Positions 42,365 to 50,983 of a stretch of DNA of 64,000 nucleotides are shown here, piece after piece (position 1 is the stretch's first letter; every line of letters begins with the position of its first letter). The notes beneath the pieces are model-generated. The model worked only from the letters and a program-made list of their open reading frames with translations, did not search any database and had not been told where the DNA came from. This DNA is from Solobacterium sp. GTDB taxonomy: Bacteria; Bacillota_I; Bacilli_A; Erysipelotrichales; Erysipelotrichaceae. The stretch lies in the NCBI GenBank assembly GCA_017512725.1, contig JAFWEW010000041.1:1-64000 (forward strand). Direction: 5' to 3'. Both the position numbers and the translations under genes were made by a program.

Positions 42365-43651
42365 ATGATCCTGAGACTGATACTGCTGGCATTTTCTGCT
42401 CTGCCAAGACTCTATACGCTGTTTCAGATGGCACTGTATGACAAAAAGCGGCAGGAACCGCTGCCGGAAGAAGTGGCAGATGTGTATACACCGGAACGCT
42501 GGGAACAGTTCCTTGCCTATAAACAGGATCTCCGGCTTCCGAACCTGCTTCAGATGATTCTCGGATTCGGCCTGGATGCGTTTGTGCTTTTAACACCGTT
42601 CTATGCCTGGATTGAGCGGCTTGCCCATGCCAACCCGTACGGAACGGTGATCCTGACAGCGGCAATCATGATGGCGATTGACTTTCTCATCGGGCTGCCG
42701 TTTGCCTATTACCGTACGTTTACAATTGAAAACCGCTACGGCCTCAACCATAAAACCAAACAGGTATTCTACAAGGATGAACTGGTCGAACTCGTTACCG
42801 GGTTTGTGCTCAATACCGGGCTGTACTGCCTGCTGCAGTATATCCTGATTCATCTTCCGGTCTGGACCAACGGCTTTTCCATTTCCCTGCTGCAGGCAGT
42901 CGGCATCAGTGCAGGCATCGTCGCAGTAATTATGCTGTTCATCGTAATTGCGATGTTCATCTCCTGGAAGGTTATGCGCATACGTTATAAGTTTGTACCG
43001 CTGGAAGAAGGGGAACTGAAACAGGAAATCCTGAAGCTGATCGAAGGCAGCCGGAAGAAAGTACGGGCAATCGAGGTATACAACGAATCGGAAAAGAGCA
43101 CATCCAAGAACGCGTTTGTACTGAAGCTTCCGTTTCTCCGTACGATCGGCATCGCTGACAACTTCCTGAATGAAAACTCCCGCCGGGAACTCCTGGCGGT
43201 ACTCTCTCATGAGGCTGGCCATCTCAAACATAAGCCAAATCTCTGGAATGTTCTTACCTGGTGCATTTATGGCCTGCTCTTCTGTCTCGTGGTCTTTGCC
43301 ATTTCCAACGGATCCTATTTTGCCGGTCTTGAACAGTCCCTGGAACAGGCGTTTGGTCTTACCGGGATCAATGCCGTGCTTACCGCCGCAGCAGTCTCCT
43401 GGATCGGCTCGCCGTTCCTGTACCTGCTTTCAATATTCCGTACGGCAGTCACCCGGATGGAAGAATATGAAGCGGACCGCAATGCCGTGAAGGAAGGCTA
43501 TGGGGCGGAACTGATCCAGACGTTTAAGACACTGTCCAGTGATGAACTGGTGGATGTCAATCCGCCGGAGATCATTGAACTGCTGGAATATGATCATCCG
43601 GGTATGACCAGCCGCATCCGTGCCATAAACAAAGCGATGGAAACAAACTGA
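42365..43651 (+). CDS. M48 family membrane metallopeptidase (Ste24/CaaX protease-like)
   Basis: 428 residues with several membrane segments and the zinc motif HEAGH within LLAVLSHEAGHLKHKPNL; the third ligand is the Glu in MEEYEADRNAVKEG. LPFLRTIGIADNFLNENSRR precedes the zinc site, the standard Ste24 arrangement. Role in bacteria is probably membrane-protein quality control. The stop codon overlaps the left arm of its terminator. Confidence 0.92.
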   Translation: MILRLILLAFSALPRLYTLFQMALYDKKRQEPLPEEVADVYTPERWEQFLAYKQDLRLPNLLQMILGFGLDAFVLLTPFYAWIERLAHANPYGTVILTAAIMMAIDFLIGLPFAYYRTFTIENRYGLNHKTKQVFYKDELVELVTGFVLNTGLYCLLQYILIHLPVWTNGFSISLLQAVGISAGIVAVIMLFIVIAMFISWKVMRIRYKFVPLEEGELKQEILKLIEGSRKKVRAIEVYNESEKSTSKNAFVLKLPFLRTIGIADNFLNENSRRELLAVLSHEAGHLKHKPNLWNVLTWCIYGLLFCLVVFAISNGSYFAGLEQSLEQAFGLTGINAVLTAAAVSWIGSPFLYLLSIFRTAVTRMEEYEADRNAVKEGYGAELIQTFKTLSSDELVDVNPPEIIELLEYDHPGMTSRIRAINKAMETN

Positions 43652-43672
43652 ACGGGATCTCCCGTTCTTTTC
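43650..43672 (+). terminator. Terminator after the M48 gene
   Basis: GAACGGGA and TCCCGTTC form a perfect 8-bp stem with a two-base centre (TC), followed by TTTTC. Confidence 0.75.
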
Positions 43673-43680
43673 ATACGTTT

Positions 43681-43708
43681 ATATAAAAAGGAACTTCAGC
43701 GAAGTTCC
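43681..43708 (-). terminator. Terminator of the gamma-carbonic-anhydrase-like gene
   Basis: On the minus strand GGAACTTC and GAAGTTCC form a perfect 8-bp stem with loop GCT, then TTTTTATAT. The stem is made from the last codons (Glu-Leu-Arg) and stop of the gene. Confidence 0.85.
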
Positions 43709-44163
43709 AGCTGCTGTTTTGCACATTGTATGTAGTGCCGGGCACTTAAGCGGATCGACTGGATCTCGGCGTCGCTCAGCGGCCGTACATCACGGGCAGG
43801 AGACCCCATGATCAAAGATCCTTCGGGAAAGGTCTTTCCTTGAGGAACCAGCGCCCCGGCTGCGACAATACAGCGGGGAGGGATGACACAGCCATCCAGC
43901 AGGATGGCGCCCATGCCGATCAGGCACTCTTTTTGGACGGTACACCCGTGCAGGATCGCCCCATGGCCGATTGTGACATCATCTTCGATCACGATCGGAT
44001 CCCGATGCCCGGCATGAAGCGTGCAGTTGTCCTGGATATTTACACGGTTCCCAATAAAGATCGGCTGATCATCTCCGCGAATCACTGCGTTGTACCAGAC
44101 GCTGCAGTCTTCCTGAAAAGTGACGTCACCAATGATCCTTGCGCCTTCTGCCACAAAGACCAT
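43696..44163 (-). CDS. Gamma-carbonic anhydrase family / left-handed beta-helix protein
   Basis: 155 residues of hexapeptide repeats, including CSVWYNAVIRGDDQPIFIG, NCTLHAGH, DDVTIGHGAILHGC and GMGAILLDGCVIP, with histidines at positions matching the zinc site of the YrdA/PaaY group. These are thought to be carbonic anhydrases or CoA thioesterases. It lies three bases after a 53-residue frame, so both probably share a transcript. Confidence 0.9.
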   Translation of the reverse strand: MVFVAEGARIIGDVTFQEDCSVWYNAVIRGDDQPIFIGNRVNIQDNCTLHAGHRDPIVIEDDVTIGHGAILHGCTVQKECLIGMGAILLDGCVIPPRCIVAAGALVPQGKTFPEGSLIMGSPARDVRPLSDAEIQSIRLSARHYIQCAKQQLELR

Positions 44164-44166
44164 AGC

Positions 44167-44328
44167 TTATTCCTTTGTGATTGCATCGATGATGGGCTGA
44201 CGGTGATCTTCCGGTACCTGCAGGACCTGCATCAGTTTGTGAATATCCCATCCGGTGAGATCCAGAACCATCTGAGTGTTGACGATGATGCGCTTCTTTT
44301 CTTTTTCGGGTTTTCTGTTCTGTTCCAT
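44167..44328 (-). CDS. Small protein of 53 residues, unknown
   Basis: ATG at 44328-44326 opens a frame encoding a Lys/Glu/Arg-rich N-terminus followed by IIVNTQMVLDLTGWDIHKLM and a short C-terminal helix, ending at 44167. An AGGTAGTG sequence of weak Shine-Dalgarno type is upstream. It is directly followed by the gamma-carbonic-anhydrase-like gene. The DLTGWD helix pattern and coding-like codon use suggest a real gene, but I recognise no family. Confidence 0.55.
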   Translation of the reverse strand: MEQNRKPEKEKKRIIVNTQMVLDLTGWDIHKLMQVLQVPEDHRQPIIDAITKE

Positions 44329-44417
44329 ATCACTACCTGTATTCTTCTCAATTATCTTGGATTTTCGTAAAAATGCAATGCACTACCTATTAAATATAAA
44401 TAAAGATGCGACAGCCG

Positions 44418-44426
44418 TGGTATGAT
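44418..44426 (+). promoter_or_regulatory. Extended -10 of the EamA gene (leaderless)
   Basis: TGGTATGAT, an extended -10, ends eight bases before ATG 44435. The transcript would start at or within two bases of the start codon; there is no Shine-Dalgarno site. Confidence 0.6.
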
Positions 44427-44434
44427 TTGGAACG

Positions 44435-45307
44435 ATGGACCGGGAATATCTTGTTTCACTGCTGGAAGTACTGATTGCGATCGTCATCTGGTCGGCAAGC
44501 TTTGTCGCAACCAAATTTGCCTACGAAGCCTTTACGCCGCTGACTGTTTGTTTTATTCGTTTTTCGCTTGCGGCCGTCATTCTGTATTTTCTGCACCGTA
44601 ATAGAGGAAACCAGCCGCTGGCAAAGGAAGACCGCAGGGCAGTGATCCTTACCGGTCTCAGCGGTATTACAATCTATTATTCGTTTGAAAACATCGGTCT
44701 TTCCATGACCTCTGCGGCCAATGCCTCGGTCATTACCGCAGTCTATCCGATCATGACGATCCTGTTTGGGGCAGTTGTATACCATGACCGGATCCCGCTG
44801 CGCCAGCTGGGCGGTATCTTGGTTGCCGTAGCCGGGATCCTCGTAGTGACCTATACCGGTACGGATACTGCAGGGTCTTCGACAATCGGAAATCTTCTGT
44901 TGATTTTTAACGGCTTCATGTGGGGCCTCTACAACTATCAGGTAAAGAAAGTCTCGCATCGGACCGGTGCGCTGGCCCTGACGTATTATCAGACGCTATA
45001 CGGCGTACTGTTCCTGATTCCGATCATGGTGTTTGAACTGCCGCTGTCGATCGGACCGATCACTCCCAGGGTAATTATTGCCATTCTGTTTCTGACGGCT
45101 GGCTGTTCGGTCGGTGCCTATGCGATCTACAATCACGGCCTACGGAAGGTATCGGCCGCTTCTGCGGTATCGATCATGAACCTGATGCCGGTATTCGGAC
45201 TGCTGTTTTCCCATCTTCTGCTGGGCGAAACCATTACAATGCGGCAGATCATCGGGGCTGCGGCAGTCATTGCGGGGGTAATGCTGTCGGAAGCGGTAAA
45301 AAAGTAG
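44435..45307 (+). CDS. EamA/DMT family transporter
   Basis: 290 residues with ten predicted membrane helices in two EamA halves (AVIWSASFVATKFAYEAF at the start of the first; FNGFMWGLYNYQVKKVS opening the second). These carry metabolites or drugs out of the cell; the substrate cannot be read from sequence. Monocistronic and probably leaderless. A 7-bp hairpin (45309-45330) follows without a T-run. Confidence 0.88.
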   Translation: MDREYLVSLLEVLIAIVIWSASFVATKFAYEAFTPLTVCFIRFSLAAVILYFLHRNRGNQPLAKEDRRAVILTGLSGITIYYSFENIGLSMTSAANASVITAVYPIMTILFGAVVYHDRIPLRQLGGILVAVAGILVVTYTGTDTAGSSTIGNLLLIFNGFMWGLYNYQVKKVSHRTGALALTYYQTLYGVLFLIPIMVFELPLSIGPITPRVIIAILFLTAGCSVGAYAIYNHGLRKVSAASAVSIMNLMPVFGLLFSHLLLGETITMRQIIGAAAVIAGVMLSEAVKK

Positions 45308-45374
45308 TACTGTCCCGGAAAACGGACAGTCCATCGAAATCCATCTTTTAGGATACAGGCAGGAGGTAAACCCT

Positions 45375-45590
45375 ATGAACGAGCTTGTATCCTTTTTCCA
45401 TCAGACCGAAGGCATTGAGTGCCTGACACCGGAACAGACCGTTGCCTGTATTTCCTGCTTTATGAACGATGAGGAAGACTGGAAAACCGCAAAACGGGCC
45501 GGCATCTCCATTCCGCTGGCAGAACAGTGCCGGAAGGATCTCTGGAATGCCTTTCTCTTCCGCAAGCAGAAGCTTTCCCATGCCCTCTGA
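45375..45590 (+). CDS. Small Cys-containing protein of 71 residues, unknown
   Basis: Opens MNELVSFFHQTEGIECLTPE after an ideal AGGAGG. The middle (TVACISCFMNDEEDWKTAKR, then AGISIPLAEQCRKD) looks helical, with a possible helix-turn-helix. The next small frame overlaps by 11 bases. No family recognised. The excellent ribosome site argues for translation. Confidence 0.65.
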   Translation: MNELVSFFHQTEGIECLTPEQTVACISCFMNDEEDWKTAKRAGISIPLAEQCRKDLWNAFLFRKQKLSHAL

Positions 45591-45783
45591 AAAGACTTCC
45601 GATCCGGTACGCCGCTGTGACCGGACGGTCCTTTGCCGGCTGTACAGCTGTTTTGTACAGGGCATCGGAATCTGCAGTGCAGCTGCTCTTCTGCATCTCA
45701 GCGAACAGGAAGTAATTGTCTCTTACATGCGGTTTTCCCTTGGTGAAGTTTCCGCCCGGCTGCGGCGCTTTGAACATCCTTAA
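45580..45783 (+). CDS. Small protein of 67 residues, unknown
   Basis: ATG 45580 overlaps the end of the preceding small gene by 11 bases. The product contains RTVLCRLYSCFVQGIGICSA and ALLHLSEQEVIVSYMRFSLG, a layout loosely parallel to the preceding protein (TVxC, SCF, then a short predicted helix pair). An in-frame extension to 45469 exists but lies wholly within the other gene. Start is weakly supported (AGAAG upstream); a helix-turn-helix or structural role is only a guess. Confidence 0.5.
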   Translation: MPSEKTSDPVRRCDRTVLCRLYSCFVQGIGICSAAALLHLSEQEVIVSYMRFSLGEVSARLRRFEHP

Positions 45784-45796
45784 ACTGCGTTATAAT
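45769..45796 (+). promoter_or_regulatory. Promoter of pdp
   Basis: TTTGAA (45769-45774) and TATAAT (45791-45796), 16 bases apart, with a 40-base AT-rich leader before an AGGAG site. The -35 overlaps the end of the small gene. Confidence 0.65.
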
Positions 45797-45843
45797 GAAA
45801 ACAGGTTTGATTTATAAATTTAATAATCAGGAGTAATTGTGAT

Positions 45844-47160
45844 ATGCGGTTTGTAGATGTCATTAACAAAAAAGCAGAAGGGGAAGAACTTTCAACGGAA
45901 GAAATCCGGAAGATGGTAGACGACTATACCAATGACCGGATCCCGGACTATCAGATGTCTGCCATGTGCATGGCGATCCGTCTTAACGGGATGAACGCAA
46001 GAGAATCTACCGATCTTGCCATGGCCATGATGCACAGTGGCGATGTCGTGGATCTCTCTGATCTTCCGGGCATCAAGCTGGACAAGCACAGCACCGGCGG
46101 CGTCGGTGATACCACAACGCTTGTCGTGGCACCGCTGGTAGCTGCCTGCGGCGGTACCGTCGCCAAGATGAGCGGCAGAGGGCTGGGCCATACCGGCGGA
46201 ACGCTCGACAAACTGGAGTCGATTCCCGGTACGAATGTGGAACAGTCCATGGAAAACTTCCGGAAGATTGTTCGGGAAAACGGTGTGGCAGTCATTGGCC
46301 AGACTGGCAATCTCGTACCGGCCGACAAGAAGATGTATGCCCTGCGGGATGTGACGGGAACGGTGCGTTCCATTCCATTGATTGCCTCTTCGATCATGTC
46401 CAAGAAGCTGGCCAGCGGTGCGGATGTCATCGTGCTGGATGTCAAGACCGGCTCTGGTGCATTCATGCGCACCAAAGAAGAAGCGTTTGAACTGGCCAGA
46501 TTGATGGTTGATATCGGTCACCTGGCTGGCAGAAAAGTGAGTGCCGTCGTCACGGATATGAACCAGCCATTGGGCATGGCGGTCGGAAATGTACTGGAAG
46601 TCCGGGAGGCAGTAGAGCTGCTCTCCGGAGAGATCCCGGAAACCGATCCGCTCTATGAAGTCTGCATGATCCTGGGCAGCGGGATGCTGGAACTGGCAGG
46701 TCTTGCCAAAGACGATGCGGAAGCCAGAAGGATGCTGAAGGAGAAGATCGAAAACGGGGAAGGACTAGCCAAACTGCGGAAGATGTTTGAACTGCAGGGA
46801 GGCGATCCAAGTTATCTCTCAAAAGAAGGCATGGAGAAACTGCTGAACGTGAAAAAACACGTGTTCCTTAAGGCGGATCAGGATGGCTATGTGAACCGCA
46901 TCAATGCGGAAGGCATCGGAACTGCTGCCCAGATGCTTGGGGCCGGAAGAGCTACCAAGGAAGATAAGATCGATCCTGCGGTCGGCCTGGTTATGAAAGT
47001 TCGCTGCGGCGATTCCGTCAAAGCAGGGGATGTGCTGGCAGAACTCTATGTAAACAACGAAGATCGGCTGGAAGAAGCACTGAAACTTCTGAAGGATTCG
47101 ATCCACATTTCAAAGGATTATCGGGTACCGGATCCGATGGTATACGGAGTGATCAGCTGA
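45844..47160 (+). CDS. pdp: Pyrimidine-nucleoside phosphorylase
   Basis: Phosphorolysis of thymidine, uridine or deoxyuridine to base and sugar-1-phosphate. 438 residues with KHSTGGVGDTTTLVVAPLVA and the family signature SGRGLGHTGGTLDKLESIPG, and the C-terminal biotinyl-like domain. Gram-positive members accept both uridine and thymidine, hence pdp and not deoA. Overlaps the comB-like gene by one base. Confidence 0.95.
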   Translation: MRFVDVINKKAEGEELSTEEIRKMVDDYTNDRIPDYQMSAMCMAIRLNGMNARESTDLAMAMMHSGDVVDLSDLPGIKLDKHSTGGVGDTTTLVVAPLVAACGGTVAKMSGRGLGHTGGTLDKLESIPGTNVEQSMENFRKIVRENGVAVIGQTGNLVPADKKMYALRDVTGTVRSIPLIASSIMSKKLASGADVIVLDVKTGSGAFMRTKEEAFELARLMVDIGHLAGRKVSAVVTDMNQPLGMAVGNVLEVREAVELLSGEIPETDPLYEVCMILGSGMLELAGLAKDDAEARRMLKEKIENGEGLAKLRKMFELQGGDPSYLSKEGMEKLLNVKKHVFLKADQDGYVNRINAEGIGTAAQMLGAGRATKEDKIDPAVGLVMKVRCGDSVKAGDVLAELYVNNEDRLEEALKLLKDSIHISKDYRVPDPMVYGVIS

Positions 47161-47858
47161 TGGAGATCAAAATCTTCGAATTATTGGAAGGTGCTGCGAA
47201 AGCGCGTGGAATTACCGTCATCATTGATGTGTTCCGCGCTTTTTCCCTGGAACCGGCAGTACTGGAAAACGGGGCTTCCCCGCTGATCGCCGTCGGGGAG
47301 ATTGAAACAGCCGTGAAGGAAAAGGAACGGGATCCCAATACGATCCTGATCGGAGAACGGCACGGCCGAAAGATCCAGGGATTTGATTACGGCAACAGCC
47401 CGTCAGAAGTGGAAACGGTGGATTTCCGGGGGAAGCGGGTGATCCATACGACGTCTGCCGGTACCCAGGGCCTGCTTGCCGCGAAACATGCGGATCTACT
47501 GCTGACCGGTGCGCTGGTCAATGCGGCCGCTACCGCACGCTATATCAAATCTTTAAAACCCGATATCGTATCTCTGGTATGCATGGGATGGGAATGCAGA
47601 AAGAATACCGAGGAGGATCTGCTCTGTGCGGAGTATATCCGTTCCCTGCTGGAAGGTGAAGGACAATTTCCAATCGAAGAGCGGGCTTATCAGCTGCGCT
47701 ATCAGGAAGGAAAGAAGTTCTTCGATCCCAAGCAGGCGGAGGTCTTCCCGGAGGCGGATTTCTGGTCCTGTACCGCCATCAACCGCTATGACTTTGCGGT
47801 CCAGGCAGTCCCGAATAACATCGGCTTTGTGATGCGCCAGCTTGAGGATGGAAGATGA
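47160..47858 (+). CDS. 2-phosphosulfolactate phosphatase family protein (ComB-like)
   Basis: 232 residues with GITVIIDVFRAFSLEPAVLE, GERHGRKIQGFDYGNSP and VIHTTSAGTQGL, typical of the ComB family. In methanogens ComB makes sulfolactate for coenzyme M; Bacillota have homologues whose true substrate is unknown, and no other coenzyme M gene is seen. In an operon with pdp and a HAD phosphatase, a role in phosphorylated-metabolite clearance is possible but unproven. Confidence 0.88.
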   Translation: MEIKIFELLEGAAKARGITVIIDVFRAFSLEPAVLENGASPLIAVGEIETAVKEKERDPNTILIGERHGRKIQGFDYGNSPSEVETVDFRGKRVIHTTSAGTQGLLAAKHADLLLTGALVNAAATARYIKSLKPDIVSLVCMGWECRKNTEEDLLCAEYIRSLLEGEGQFPIEERAYQLRYQEGKKFFDPKQAEVFPEADFWSCTAINRYDFAVQAVPNNIGFVMRQLEDGR

Positions 47859-48646
47859 AAAAGAAGTACTTCTTTTTTGACATCGATGCGACCCTGACGG
47901 ATGATGCGACGCATAAGATCATTCCCAGTGCGGAATGGACGCTTCACGAACTGGAACGGAACGGGCATTTTGTCTCGATTGCGACCGGAAGGGCACACTA
48001 TAAGACCGTTGCCTTTACCGATCCGATCGGGATCCGTAATCTGGTGTGCTGCGGCGGGGCGTGTCTCGTCAAAGACGGGGTTACGCTGGAAAATGTGCCG
48101 CTGCCGATTGAAACGGCCAGGGCACTGGTACATCATGCGGAAGAAGCAGGGCTTGGCTATGTGCTGATGCTTGATGACAGCGATAAAGTATTCATGAAGG
48201 ATTTCCGCTTTCTTGAACAGGCCGGAAGACGAACCGAACTGACGACCTATATTCTGGATCCGGATCTCAACGTGGATCAGATCGACGCGATCTACAAGAT
48301 CTATATCGCCATGGGCAGGGAAGAAGAACCCAATTATCCCTGGGTTTCCATGCACGGGCACCTGCGGATGGGCAATTATCTGAATTACCAGTATGACGCC
48401 AAAAAAGACGGCATCCTAAGGATGATGGAACTGATCGGCGGACCCGTTGAAGATGTGGTTGTATTTGGAGATGCGGTTAATGATTTAGTGATGTTTGACA
48501 AACGATGGACCAGTATCGCCATGGGCAACGGCATGGAAGAACTGAAACAGAAAGCAGACTATGTAACCTGTGACAATACCGATGATGGCATTCTGCGTGC
48601 CTGCCAGCACTTTGGCTGGATCGACCGAGATTATTATCACCTGTAA
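47855..48646 (+). CDS. HAD superfamily (Cof-type) phosphatase
   Basis: 263 residues: motif I FFDIDATLTDD (Ala where most have Gly), a cap with GGACLVKDGVTLENVPLP, and the final FGDAVNDLVMF. A generic sugar-phosphate or nucleotide phosphatase; substrate unknown. Overlaps the preceding gene by four bases and is the third gene of the pdp operon. Confidence 0.87.
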   Translation: MKKKYFFFDIDATLTDDATHKIIPSAEWTLHELERNGHFVSIATGRAHYKTVAFTDPIGIRNLVCCGGACLVKDGVTLENVPLPIETARALVHHAEEAGLGYVLMLDDSDKVFMKDFRFLEQAGRRTELTTYILDPDLNVDQIDAIYKIYIAMGREEEPNYPWVSMHGHLRMGNYLNYQYDAKKDGILRMMELIGGPVEDVVVFGDAVNDLVMFDKRWTSIAMGNGMEELKQKADYVTCDNTDDGILRACQHFGWIDRDYYHL

Positions 48647-48654
48647 TACGATTT

Positions 48655-50394
48655 ATGAACGAAAACGATAAGACACAACAACAGATGAAAACAAAACAGA
48701 CATCCAGTGAATTCAGTGCGTTCCGCCATATACTGAAGATTCTTCTGATCGCGGTCCTCGGATTTGGATTTCTGCTGCGTCTTTTTCTTGCGTTCAACGG
48801 CATCCAGCAGAAATACAAGCTCTACATGAATGACCGTCTCGAAGGAGAGATTCTCCATTCCGACGGCAGTACTGAGAACTTCACAGGCAATACCTTTCCC
48901 GCCGTCAAGCTTGGGGACAAACTGACCCTTACGGTAACGCATCCTTTGGAAAACCCGTATGGCATGGGTGCAGATCTCTGTTTCTTTGCGATTTCGAGCA
49001 ACGTGGAAGTGTTCTGCGGGGAAGAACAGGTCTACCAGCAGGATGAAAGCCTGATCGAACAGGGCATCATGCCCTGTGACCAGTTTTATGTAGTTTCGCT
49101 CGTACCGGATTACGCTGAGAAGCCTCTGACCATAACGATCATACCGGTTGACCGTACGTCTTTTACATCCATTGATCTCTGGCTTTCCCCGGGCGGACAT
49201 GCCTCAAAGAATCTCCTGGCTGGAAAGGAAATGGCATTTCTTCTCTTGATCACGATGACCGTGGTATCGGGATTTGTCATGGTGCTGCTGACCGTGCTTT
49301 CAATCAGCCGGAAACAGTTCAACCCGACCGTGCTGATGGCCTGTTTCTGTTTCCTGATTGTTCTCTGGAACCTCGGTTCACAGGGGTTCCTGTATATCCT
49401 GTCCGACAGCCTTGCGGCTTCCCATGGGGAGTATGCCGCACTGTATCTTGCCTGTATCCCGCTGTCGCTGTACATGGCATTCAATATTCAGAACAAACTG
49501 CTCAAAACGATCATGTTTGGGTTCGCACTGTTTTTTACCGGGTTCTTTATCTATGGGACCATCATCACGTTCACGGCTGTACCGGCAAGCTACGCAACGG
49601 TCCTGCCGGTACTGCACGGTGCGATCTTACTGATGATGGTTACCTACTTCATTTCGATCTATGTGGAACGGGGCGTGAAACGCGGCTTTGCCCAGCAGAT
49701 CGCGGAGATTGGCTTCCGCATCTGCATCGTGATCGGCATGCTGGAATTTCTGCGGTTCAACTTCGTAAACAACTACGGTACCTCGGTTCCGTTCCTGCGG
49801 CATTCGTTAGGTGCGATTGCAATCGCAGAACTCGTTCTGACGATGATCCTGTCTGCCGGTTATACCTATGCCAGTGATCTGTTGGAAAAGATGGAGAAGG
49901 AACAGCTGCGCCGGCTTGCCTATGAGGACAGCCTGACCGGTATCCCGAACCGCAGTGCCTGTTATCGGAATCTGGATGATCTGACAGCGCGGAAGGTAAA
50001 ACAGTATTCTATGATGTTCTTTGATCTGAACTTCCTCAAAAAGGCCAATGATACCTATGGCCATGACGTCGGTGACCAGATGCTCAATCTGACGGCGGAA
50101 ACCCTGAAGAAGGTGTTTGAAGACCGCGGGTTCTACGGCCGCTGGGGCGGTGATGAATTCATTGCCTGCGTCACCGGCGGAAAAGAGAAGGGCGATGCGG
50201 CACTTGCGGCCTTCCGGAAAGAGGTGGAAGCGGTCAACCGGAACAACCGTGACCTGCCGTATGGGCTTTCCATTGCCATCGGCCGGGTGGACAGTACAGA
50301 AGAACATCCGCTGGATCCGATTGAGGCACTGAATGCGGCAGATGATCGGATGTATGAGGAAAAGAAGCGCATGAAGGCGCTGCGGGAAGACTGA
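48655..50394 (+). CDS. Membrane diguanylate cyclase (7TM-type sensor with GGDEF domain)
   Basis: 579 residues. One N-terminal span (about 25-45) and an extracytoplasmic beta-rich domain (about 50-175) precede seven membrane helices (about 183-400), the layout of 7TMR-DISM sensors. The GGDEF domain (about 415-575) shows DSLTGIPNRSACYR, MMFFDLNFLKKANDTYGHDVG and the intact active site RWGGDEF, so it should make cyclic di-GMP. No RxxD inhibitory site lies five residues upstream. No ribosome site; AT-rich bases abut the ATG, which may be near the transcription start. Confidence 0.88.
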   Translation: MNENDKTQQQMKTKQTSSEFSAFRHILKILLIAVLGFGFLLRLFLAFNGIQQKYKLYMNDRLEGEILHSDGSTENFTGNTFPAVKLGDKLTLTVTHPLENPYGMGADLCFFAISSNVEVFCGEEQVYQQDESLIEQGIMPCDQFYVVSLVPDYAEKPLTITIIPVDRTSFTSIDLWLSPGGHASKNLLAGKEMAFLLLITMTVVSGFVMVLLTVLSISRKQFNPTVLMACFCFLIVLWNLGSQGFLYILSDSLAASHGEYAALYLACIPLSLYMAFNIQNKLLKTIMFGFALFFTGFFIYGTIITFTAVPASYATVLPVLHGAILLMMVTYFISIYVERGVKRGFAQQIAEIGFRICIVIGMLEFLRFNFVNNYGTSVPFLRHSLGAIAIAELVLTMILSAGYTYASDLLEKMEKEQLRRLAYEDSLTGIPNRSACYRNLDDLTARKVKQYSMMFFDLNFLKKANDTYGHDVGDQMLNLTAETLKKVFEDRGFYGRWGGDEFIACVTGGKEKGDAALAAFRKEVEAVNRNNRDLPYGLSIAIGRVDSTEEHPLDPIEALNAADDRMYEEKKRMKALRED

Positions 50395-50416
50395 TCCGTC
50401 GCGATGAAAATTGCGG

Positions 50417-50445
50417 TTGTCATCATGGGATGGATGTGTTAATAT
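50417..50445 (+). promoter_or_regulatory. Promoter of rplS
   Basis: TTGTCA (50417-50422) and TAATAT (50440-50445) are separated by 17 bases. Transcription would start near 50452, giving a leader of about 85 bases. Confidence 0.72.
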
Positions 50446-50451
50446 TCTTCT

Positions 50452-50537
50452 TGCGCGATTCGCGCGTCATGTGTTCCGCTGGCAGATATCAGGGCTAAGA
50501 GCAGATGATCAGATGTGTGAAAAGGAGAATAGAAAGC
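50452..50537 (+). promoter_or_regulatory. 5' leader of rplS, candidate L19 leader
   Basis: A non-coding leader with a hairpin GCGCG-ATT-CGCGC near 50454-50466 and further pairing possible with the GATGATCAGATG stretch before the AAAGGAG site. Bacillota rplS mRNAs often carry an autoregulatory L19 leader (Rfam RF00556). I can see the position and a stem but cannot confirm the family structure. Confidence 0.45.
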
Positions 50538-50888
50538 ATGAAACTCAATCTGGTTGACAAGATCACAAAAGAACAGATGCGCAACGACATCCCTGACTTC
50601 AAGCCGGGTGACACGGTAAAGGTTTATGTAAGAATCCGTGAAGGCGAAAAGTCCCGTATTCAGATGTTCGAAGGCGTATGCGTATCCAAGAAGAACGGCG
50701 GCATCGGTGAGACATTCACCGTACGTAAGATCTCCGGCGGTGTCGGTGTACAGCGTACATTCCCGATCCACAGCCCGATTATCGATCATATCGAAGTCAC
50801 ACGCTATGGTAAGGTAAGACGTGCTAAGCTGACATACCTCAAGGGTCTGTCTGCGAAGAACGCCCGTATCAAAGAAGACCGCCGCTGA
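50538..50888 (+). CDS. rplS: 50S ribosomal protein L19
   Basis: 116 residues, typical length. [20 protein letters not shown] and [20 protein letters not shown] are diagnostic. ATG 50538 with AAAGGAG is used; an ATG at 50505 in the same frame lacks a site. It is monocistronic here, unlike the usual rpsP-rimM-trmD-rplS order. Confidence 0.97.
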   Translation: MKLNLVDKITKEQMRNDIPDFKPGDTVKVYVRIREGEKSRIQMFEGVCVSKKNGGIGETFTVRKISGGVGVQRTFPIHSPIIDHIEVTRYGKVRRAKLTYLKGLSAKNARIKEDRR

Positions 50889-50904
50889 TTCGGCTTTTAG
50901 GGGA

Positions 50905-50938
50905 AAGAGGAGTTCACAGTTGTGGACTTCTTTTTTTA
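50905..50938 (+). terminator. Terminator after rplS
   Basis: GGAGTTCACA (50908-50917) pairs with TGTGGACTTC (50920-50929) with two wobbles, then eight T. Confidence 0.8.
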
Positions 50939-50968
50939 CGTCCTTCCTGCTTATCGAAATGGGATTCA

Positions 50969-50977
50969 TGGTAAACT
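50969..50977 (+). promoter_or_regulatory. Extended -10 of the 50984 operon (leaderless)
   Basis: TGGTAAACT ends six bases before ATG 50984; no Shine-Dalgarno sequence is found. The transcript probably begins at the start codon. Confidence 0.5.
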
Positions 50978-50983
50978 TCTTGT

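Noticed and set aside
45309..45330. ACTGTCC/GGACAGT hairpin after the EamA gene as a terminator
   Set aside because: The stem is good but no T-run follows; left unassigned.
45348..45777. Two 105-residue minus-strand frames over the small genes
   Set aside because: They overlap each other and oppose a gene with an ideal AGGAGG site; no support of their own.
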